Source of the DNA: Dehalococcoidia bacterium UBA6627
GTDB taxonomy: Bacteria; Chloroflexota; Dehalococcoidia; UBA2979
Direction of reading: 5' to 3'
DNA: 11,584 nt
Assembly: GCA_002455955.1 (NCBI GenBank)
Contig: DKLZ01000040.1
Span: 1 to 11,584, forward strand
Positions 7,107-11,584 of the stretch are shown piece by piece; the stretch's first letter is position 1, and every line of letters starts with the position of its first letter. The notes under the pieces are model-generated. The model searched no databases. It was not told the origin of the DNA and saw only the letters and a list, made by a program, of their open reading frames with translations. A program made the translations under genes and the position numbers.

Positions 7107-8321
7107 CTATTGCGATCGCGGAATAATCGTTATACCCATCTTTGACTGATCCACAGCGATCATCGTATCACCGCTGAGCCAATCAAGGATGTCTTGCCCC
7201 GCGACATCTCGTCGCCACGAACTCAGTAATGGTATCTCTGGTTCGATATCCTTATCTCCGATAAGCCACCATGTAATAACGTCTTCTATATCCGAACGAG
7301 TAGCCACAAATCGTGTAGCTATCGCTGCCGCATGGCAGCGCGTTTGAACGATTCCGCTGATGATAGTGGTCCAAGCTTGTCCGACATTCGGAACTCGCAG
7401 AGGCTTCTCGGGTTTCTCAGGTGGGTCGTCGATTCCAGAGCGAATCAATTCGATAATTTCTTGGCCGTAACGATCTACAGTACTGCTACCCATACCACGA
7501 ATCTCACGTAGACCAGATTCGTCTTGAGGAGAACGACGGCAAAGTTCAAGTAGCGTGCGATCATTCAACAGCCATCCGGGGGGACGATTATGATCGAGTG
7601 ACTCTTCTTCACGCCACGCCGACACTGCGCGCAACGCGCCCAGTTGTTTACGCTTAAGGCTATTCCAGCCTCGAATGCGCTTGTACATCTCTTCAGGAGG
7701 TGTGCGTCGCGACCATCCTTCCGCTAGTCGATCGCACTCATCTCTTACCCACGCAAGACGATCATGTTCTATTAACTCTGCCTGCAATTGATCCCAGATC
7801 CTTTGAAGATATCTAACATCATCCAATGCATACGCGATTTGCTCTTCAGAAAGTGGGCGCCGAGACCATTCCGTAAACTGTGCGCCTTTATCAAGCTCTA
7901 TACCGGTTATTCGTTGTACAAGCGTCCCGTAGCCAAGTTGATCACCGGCTCCAAGAAATGCTGCTGCAATCTGAGTATCAACCAGCGCACCTGCTCGCAC
8001 CTGATAATGTGCTCCTAGTAATGCAAGATCAGCTTGGGCTGAGTGAATCACTGTTACGATTTGAGGATCATCGATCAAGTCCAAGATCGGATCGATATTT
8101 ACCTTTAGTGGATCGATCGCAGCGACGTTCGGATCTGCAATGTCACCCCAGGCAACCTGAACCAGCGACAATTCAGGGACATAACGACCTTCGGTCATGA
8201 ATTCGAGGTCTAGTCCAAAGATTCCTGCGTCATCGATCGCATTTGCGACATCGTCAACGGCATCAGCAGAAACGATCGGGGATGGAAATATCGCTGATCG
8301 CGATCGAGCAGTATTAGTCAC
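7107..8321 (-). CDS. rnd: Ribonuclease D (DEDDy 3'-5' exonuclease with HRDC domain)
   Basis: RNase D trims the 3' ends of tRNA precursors and other small RNAs. The N-terminal exonuclease domain has all DEDDy residues: D38 and E40 in GLDLEF, D98 in HSAQADLALL, and D168 with Tyr164 in YALDDVRYL; DTQIAAAFLG (115-124) is also typical. An HRDC domain follows at about 215-300 (KRKQLGALRAVSAWREEES, RPPGWLLND). A further ~100 C-terminal residues resemble the second HRDC-like region of RNase D. At 404 residues it is a little longer than the E. coli enzyme. The start is GTG, with only a weak AGG about 9 bases upstream. It begins 29 bases after the DUF1952-like gene on the same strand, so it is probably the last gene of the AOR operon, an unexpected partner for cofactor genes. 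Confidence 0.92.
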   Translation of the reverse strand: MTNTARSRSAIFPSPIVSADAVDDVANAIDDAGIFGLDLEFMTEGRYVPELSLVQVAWGDIADPNVAAIDPLKVNIDPILDLIDDPQIVTVIHSAQADLALLGAHYQVRAGALVDTQIAAAFLGAGDQLGYGTLVQRITGIELDKGAQFTEWSRRPLSEEQIAYALDDVRYLQRIWDQLQAELIEHDRLAWVRDECDRLAEGWSRRTPPEEMYKRIRGWNSLKRKQLGALRAVSAWREEESLDHNRPPGWLLNDRTLLELCRRSPQDESGLREIRGMGSSTVDRYGQEIIELIRSGIDDPPEKPEKPLRVPNVGQAWTTIISGIVQTRCHAAAIATRFVATRSDIEDVITWWLIGDKDIEPEIPLLSSWRRDVAGQDILDWLSGDTMIAVDQSKMGITIIPRSQ

Positions 8322-8350
8322 TAAAAATACCTACCGCAGCAGTGCCCAGA

Positions 8351-8623
8351 CTACCCTCCTCCTCGCTGCGCCTTCTTCATAAACTCGTCGTGAACCTGAC
8401 CTATCGCACTTCCAACAAAAACAAGATCAATCTGAGTCAATCCTAATTCTCGACTACCTCGAATTTGCACTTGTTGCTGCGTCCAGCTAACCGACCATCC
8501 ATCTCCAATCGCCTTGGTAGCCTCGGTTTCGTTGCCTACTAGGCAAGCATTCATTTCCTTGAAATATTCCCGGATTAGCCATTCCGGAAGACCTCGTAAC
8601 GAGAGTTCCATTATCTCGCTCAA
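8351..8623 (-). CDS. Small DUF1952-like partner of MoaD, ends in Gly-Gly-Gly
   Basis: This 90-residue soluble protein (LRGLPEWLIREYFKEM near the N-terminus, then alternating predicted strands and a helix) ends exactly in KKAQRGGG. It matches what I recall of the C-terminal domain (DUF1952/MoaD_arch) of the Thermus thermophilus MoaD-related protein (PDB 1V8C), which has a PPWLLERYLEEW-like helix and also ends in RGGG; this is from memory, not a search. In Thermus that domain is fused to MoaD; here it is a separate gene. Its TTG start overlaps the MoaD TGA in TTGA, with an AGGA about 10 bases before the TTG; an ATG five codons in (8611) is the alternative start. The coupled arrangement suggests equimolar production and a direct interaction with MoaD. 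Its function is unknown. Confidence 0.72.
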   Translation of the reverse strand: MSEIMELSLRGLPEWLIREYFKEMNACLVGNETEATKAIGDGWSVSWTQQQVQIRGSRELGLTQIDLVFVGSAIGQVHDEFMKKAQRGGG

Positions 8624-8925
8624 GCGAAACGATTCCTAGTACAAGGAGCTGATCCGCCGGCGATGGGTGGAAAGATATCCACTGTATCGTTGCTATGAAT
8701 CATCGTTTCGAGACCGTTTAGATGCCGAATATCTCGCCCGTTAACCATTATCGCCACAAATGGACGTACCACGTCAGGCTCCGTAAATATGGCTCCATCA
8801 AGGTCTGGGAATTTCTGTATCAATTCTTCCAGAACAACGCCGACTGTATCGGCGTTGTTCTGGAACATGACACTTTTGCTACCAACGAGCGACCGTAATG
8901 TCGCATATAACTTAACTTCGATCAT
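8620..8925 (-). CDS. MoaD/ThiS-like sulfur-carrier protein with C-terminal extension
   Basis: This is a beta-grasp sulfur carrier of the MoaD type. The C-terminal glycine is normally adenylated by MoeB, converted to a thiocarboxylate, and used by MoaE to build the dithiolene of molybdopterin. Seen here are the opening strand IEVKLYATLRSLVG, TVGVVLEELIQKFP (27-40), VNGRDIRHLNGL (61-72) and DTVDIFPPIAGG (80-91). Classical MoaD ends at this Gly-Gly; this protein continues ten residues (SAPCTRNRFA), so the tail would need removal unless activity does not depend on a free Gly-Gly. It starts 23 bases after the AOR gene with only a weak ribosome site (GAGCGG) and overlaps the DUF1952-like gene by 4 bases. 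Codons 21-33 form a perfect inverted repeat. No moaE is in the window. Placement beside AOR suggests a tungsten-enzyme-specific MoaD. Confidence 0.88.
   Translation of the reverse strand: MIEVKLYATLRSLVGSKSVMFQNNADTVGVVLEELIQKFPDLDGAIFTEPDVVRPFVAIMVNGRDIRHLNGLETMIHSNDTVDIFPPIAGGSAPCTRNRFA
8827..8865. repeat. Perfect 17-bp inverted repeat inside moaD
   Basis: TTCCAGAACAACGCCGA (8827-8843) and TCGGCGTTGTTCTGGAA (8849-8865) are exact reverse complements around the 5-nt loop CTGTA. In the moaD mRNA this is codons 21-33 (F-Q-N-N-A-D-T-V-G-V-V-L-E). The stem is GC-rich in its inner half and has no following U tract in either direction, so it is not a classical terminator. The reading frame and protein fold are kept through it. 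Confidence 0.9.
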
Positions 8926-8948
8926 CGCGACTACCGCTCGAAATTTAG

Positions 8949-10757
8949 CTAATCAATGATTTGCAGTTCACGAAGTTTCGATTCAGGGACAACACCATCT
9001 TCCCAGCCACGAGCAGCGTAATACTCAGACTTCATTTCATCGAGTTCTACTACTGAACCCGATGCCGGACCTGTTCCCGGTTCCTCGAGGTAGCGAGACG
9101 GAAGAGTATCGTCTTTCCCATCGAAACCGTTGAGGTTATTGAAGTAGCGTTCCAAGTTGTAAACCCGCTCTCCAGCGATCATCACATCATCAGCGGTAAT
9201 TGGCACGCCAACAAGCACTTCATATTGTGCCGCGTACTCTTCGGCTCCCTCAGCGAATGCTGAGAATTTACAAAGGTCTAGCGAGTCACTGAATGCATGC
9301 AGGTCTTGGAAAATTTTTAGCAACTCTCCTTTACCTTTCCATTCAAGCGGATCAGTTTTGACCGGGATGCCGAGCAATTCTGAAGCCGGCGTATAGCCAC
9401 GGAGATGGCACGCTCCTCTATTGCTGGTTGCGTATCCAATAGCTTCGCCCTTGAGCGCACGTGGATCGTACGCAGCCACAGCCTGCCCCTTCACAGCCAT
9501 CGCGATTTCAGGATGACCAATCTGTTCGGCCGCTTTGGCTGTTCCTTCAGCCAGCAGATCTCCTAGTCCTTCACGCATCGCTATTTGATCTGCAGCCTCA
9601 ACCATCGCTTCTGTATCACCCCAAGCAATCCCACCGCCACTAACGAATTCCTTCTGAGTAGCTTCCATGTACATCGAAATCACGTTGCCAATCTCGATAG
9701 CGTCCATCCCATAGTCGTTGCATTGATCAATGATCTTCGCGAGGACTCGCGGATCATCATTGTCACAGTTCGCTCCCAATGACCAGGCCGGTTCGTACTC
9801 CAGAGACTCCATATGAAGCCCAGCATATGGGCCATCCTTAATTTCGACCTCGATCTTGCAAGCGACTGGACAAGCATGACACGTGGGATCGCCTACGAGC
9901 AGATCCTCACGCACTGTCTCACCACTGATCTTTTCTGCACCCATGAACTGCGTCTCTTGCGAATTTCGCGTACCGATTCCACCCACTGCATTCACCGGGT
10001 TCATTAAGACATTAGTTCCGTAAACCGAAAGTCCACCTGTCCTTGGTGCAGTTACCTCACTGTCGAGGATCGTCTTGAGTGCGCGCTGATGGACAGGCCG
10101 CCAAGCATCCCGATCAGCTGCCTTCGGCATTGTACTGTCGTCAGCTTTGACCACTACCGCCTTGAGATTTTTACCTCCGGCAACCGCACCTGTTCCGCCA
10201 CGACCTGCTGCACGATCGTCTTCATTGATGATCGAAGCAAACCGAACTTGATTCTCACCAGCCTGACCGATCGCCATCACTGAGAGAGGGTCTCCGTAAC
10301 GCTCTTGGAAATGTGAAACTGTTTCATGCACTCCCCTACCCCATATATCATCAGCCGGCCGTAGCTCGACCTTACCGTCCGTAATATAGGCATAAACAGG
10401 GGTTTCGGATCGCCCATTGAAGAGCAGGGCATCAAATCCTGCCCATCGCAGACGAGCAGCGCTCCAACCACCCATGTGGCTATCGGTGATCGTTCCAGTG
10501 AGGGGAGATTTCGTAACGACAGCAAGGCGACCGCTCATCGTCGCTTCTGATCCTGTAAGTGGTCCATTCATGAAAGCAAGCATGTTATCTGGACCGTCTG
10601 GATCGACAGTCGGTCCGTTATCGAGGAGATATTTCACCCCGAGTCCTCGGGCACCTATGTAGAGACGAGCATCTTTCTCGTTGATCTCTTCGTAACTGAC
10701 GTTACCTGACGTTAAATCGATCCTGGCCACTCGGTTGGCATATCCACCAAGTTCCAT
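8949..10757 (-). CDS. Aldehyde ferredoxin oxidoreductase (tungsten enzyme)
   Basis: This cytosolic tungsten-pyranopterin iron-sulfur enzyme oxidises aldehydes to carboxylic acids with ferredoxin, or runs in reverse. The 602 residues align along the AOR family. The N-terminal domain starts GGYANRVARIDLTSG; RGGTGAVAGGKNLKAVVV (187-204) and NRGACHLRGYTPASE (446-460) are typical cofactor-binding segments. The [4Fe-4S] ligands are C293-x2-C296-x3-C300 plus C496, nearly the same numbering as Pyrococcus furiosus AOR (288, 291, 295, 494). One pterin motif is NDYGMD (347-352). The second, DxxGLC in Pyrococcus, is DSLDLC here (491-496), with Asp for Gly. The ATG is preceded by GGAGG about 8 bases away. 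It heads an operon with moaD, the DUF1952-like gene and rnd. No dedicated ferredoxin gene is adjacent, and the subfamily (AOR, FOR or GOR) is not resolved. Confidence 0.95.
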   Translation of the reverse strand: MELGGYANRVARIDLTSGNVSYEEINEKDARLYIGARGLGVKYLLDNGPTVDPDGPDNMLAFMNGPLTGSEATMSGRLAVVTKSPLTGTITDSHMGGWSAARLRWAGFDALLFNGRSETPVYAYITDGKVELRPADDIWGRGVHETVSHFQERYGDPLSVMAIGQAGENQVRFASIINEDDRAAGRGGTGAVAGGKNLKAVVVKADDSTMPKAADRDAWRPVHQRALKTILDSEVTAPRTGGLSVYGTNVLMNPVNAVGGIGTRNSQETQFMGAEKISGETVREDLLVGDPTCHACPVACKIEVEIKDGPYAGLHMESLEYEPAWSLGANCDNDDPRVLAKIIDQCNDYGMDAIEIGNVISMYMEATQKEFVSGGGIAWGDTEAMVEAADQIAMREGLGDLLAEGTAKAAEQIGHPEIAMAVKGQAVAAYDPRALKGEAIGYATSNRGACHLRGYTPASELLGIPVKTDPLEWKGKGELLKIFQDLHAFSDSLDLCKFSAFAEGAEEYAAQYEVLVGVPITADDVMIAGERVYNLERYFNNLNGFDGKDDTLPSRYLEEPGTGPASGSVVELDEMKSEYYAARGWEDGVVPESKLRELQIID

Positions 10758-10792
10758 ATTGCGCCTCCATATAGATTACATCCGTGGTACAC

Positions 10793-10802
10793 GATGCGCA
10801 TC
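10793..10802. promoter_or_regulatory. Palindrome GATGCGCATC near the AOR start
   Basis: A perfect 10-nt palindrome lies 36-45 bases upstream of the AOR ATG, in the region where a promoter would be. It is a candidate operator; short palindromes also arise by chance, so this is weak. Confidence 0.2.
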
Positions 10803-10896
10803 ATAAACTAGTCGTGCGGAAATGTATGTACCGACGCTCATCGTTATGTCAGGTTCAGTACAAGCACTCTGACCAACCCCAGCTCGTAAAGAGTTA

Positions 10897-10915
10897 CCGA
10901 TAGGTGCAATATCGG
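10897..10915. promoter_or_regulatory. Dyad CCGATA-N7-TATCGG upstream of alcohol dehydrogenase
   Basis: CCGATA (10897-10902) and TATCGG (10910-10915) are perfect inverted half sites 7 bases apart, just upstream of the possible -10 at 10941. The spacing suits a dimeric helix-turn-helix regulator, but no regulator gene is in the window. Confidence 0.25.
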
Positions 10916-10940
10916 ACCTCCTATTCGCTACCAAATTGAC

Positions 10941-10951
10941 TACAATCATCG
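10941..10951 (+). promoter_or_regulatory. Possible -10 element (TACAATCATCG)
   Basis: This is identical over 11 bases to 4949-4959. TACAAT here would give a 5' untranslated region of about 40-45 bases before the dehydrogenase ATG. Alternatively, the overlapping TTGACT (10936-10941) could be a -35 box with TGTATC (10961-10966) as a poor -10, 19 bases away. The sequence does not decide between these. Confidence 0.35.
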
Positions 10952-10995
10952 AGCTACTGCTGTATCTATCTCATCGTGTTCGGAAGGAGCTCAAA

Positions 10996-11584
10996 ATGAC
11001 GAAGGCTGCAATGTTTACTGCCGTTCAGGAACCACTAACGATCGAAGAGATCGATATTGCCGATCCCGTCGATCGAGAAGTACTGGTGCGCACAGCAGCT
11101 AGTGGCGTCTGCCATAGCGATTTGCATTTTATTGAGGGGCTTTACACGACTCCCAGTGGCACAATTCTCGGCCATGAGGCTGCGGGTGTTGTCGAGGCAG
11201 TCGGTCCAAATGTCACCGAGGTAGTTCCAGGCGACCATATCATCGCCTGCCTCTCGATATTCTGTGGACAATGCGACTACTGCCTTACTGGACGCACACA
11301 TCTATGCAGCAACCGACCAACGCGATCGGACGCGCAAGGACCGCGTCTTTCTCAAAACGGTGAGATGCTCACTCAATTAGCCAGCATCGGTTCCTACGCA
11401 GAACAAATGCTACTCCACGAGAACGGTATCGTAAAAATCGAAAAAGATTTCCCTTTCGGGCAAGCGGCATTAATCGGCTGTGGCGTGACAACTGGTGTCG
11501 GGGCAGCGCTAAATACCGCAAAAGTTTCCCCTGGATCAACGGTGGCGGTATTTGGTGCCGGCGGCGTTGGCCTCTCCGCAATCC
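10996..11584 (+). CDS. Zinc-dependent alcohol dehydrogenase, partial (5' end)
   Basis: The frame stays open from the ATG at 10996 to the window end (196 complete codons, MTKAAMFTAVQEPL...GAGGVGLSAI). It is the N-terminal half of a medium-chain zinc alcohol dehydrogenase. Catalytic zinc ligands are C39 in GVCHSD, H60-E61 in GHEAAG, and C162 in LIGCGVTTG. Structural zinc ligands are C90-x2-C93-x2-C96-x7-C104. The Rossmann motif GAGGVG (187-192) begins the NAD-binding domain. The layout, with GCGVTTGVGAA and structural cysteines, resembles class III (formaldehyde/glutathione-type) and NDMA-linked enzymes more than yeast-type ADH, but the substrate cannot be told. AAGGAG lies 6 bases before the start. 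It diverges from the AOR operon, suggesting linked alcohol-aldehyde-acid metabolism. Confidence 0.93.
   Translation, partial: MTKAAMFTAVQEPLTIEEIDIADPVDREVLVRTAASGVCHSDLHFIEGLYTTPSGTILGHEAAGVVEAVGPNVTEVVPGDHIIACLSIFCGQCDYCLTGRTHLCSNRPTRSDAQGPRLSQNGEMLTQLASIGSYAEQMLLHENGIVKIEKDFPFGQAALIGCGVTTGVGAALNTAKVSPGSTVAVFGAGGVGLSAI

Larger units (their letters stand above)
10758..10995. other. Divergent intergenic region (AOR / alcohol dehydrogenase)
   Basis: These 238 bases separate the divergent AOR operon and dehydrogenase gene, so both promoters should lie here. I see a 10-nt palindrome 36 bases before the AOR start, a 6-bp dyad mid-region, and the TACAATCATCG element before the dehydrogenase. No small gene or riboswitch is evident. 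Confidence 0.5.

Noticed and set aside
7112..7119. GCGATCGC as a cyanobacterial HIP1 site
   Set aside because: There is a single clear copy near the end of rnd in a GATC-rich sequence. HIP1 is notable only when highly repeated, and the gene content is not cyanobacterial.
8620..8640. Programmed frameshift joining MoaD and the DUF1952-like protein
   Set aside because: The -1 frame has a TAG at 8636-8638, so a slip must occur in the 16 bases before the TGA. No classical slippery heptamer is there. Stop/start coupling through TTGA explains the layout more simply.
8827..8865. Intrinsic terminator within moaD
   Set aside because: The stem is strong, but neither strand has a U-rich tract after it, and terminating inside the gene would cut off both small proteins and rnd.

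Overview
The window holds ten protein-coding genes on both strands at close to 50% GC, with short intergenic gaps. There is no rRNA, tRNA, CRISPR array, transposase or phage gene. The mix of genes (tungsten-type aldehyde ferredoxin oxidoreductase, a MoaD protein paired with a DUF1952-like partner, a luciferase-like F420/FMN oxidoreductase, an M3 oligopeptidase, an HRDC-type RNase D and a class-III-like zinc alcohol dehydrogenase) suggests a free-living bacterium of the Chloroflexota, possibly a SAR202/Dehalococcoidia-like marine lineage. That placement is inferred from gene content only; no phylogenetic marker is present.

Layout. Positions 1-300 are non-coding and carry degenerate repeats, a strong hairpin and a palindrome. 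A plus-strand operon follows: moeA (301-1674), a CHY zinc-finger protein (1698-2054) and a MobB-like P-loop protein (2121-2774), with a nested inverted repeat between the last two. A convergent M3 oligopeptidase lies at 2830-4815 on the minus strand. A divergent intergenic region with a possible leader ORF precedes a ketopantoate-reductase family gene (5092-6036) and a luciferase-like oxidoreductase (6128-7060). From 10757 down to 7107 runs a minus-strand operon: aldehyde ferredoxin oxidoreductase, a MoaD-like sulfur carrier, a DUF1952-like small protein and RNase D. Divergent from it, a zinc alcohol dehydrogenase begins at 10996 and is cut by the window end.

How they fit together. Both ends of the window concern pyranopterin metal cofactors. 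MoeA inserts the metal, MobB acts in nucleotide addition, MoaD donates the dithiolene sulfur, and the AOR is a likely user of the finished cofactor. The divergent dehydrogenase could interconvert alcohols with the aldehydes that AOR oxidises; this coupling is inference.

The two strongest oddities are both in the moaD region. First, there is a perfect 17-bp inverted repeat with a 5-nt loop inside the moaD coding sequence. Second, what I recall as a single MoaD-DUF1952 polypeptide in Thermus is here two overlapping genes. The MoaD Gly-Gly is followed by a 10-residue tail, while the partner protein ends exactly in Gly-Gly-Gly.
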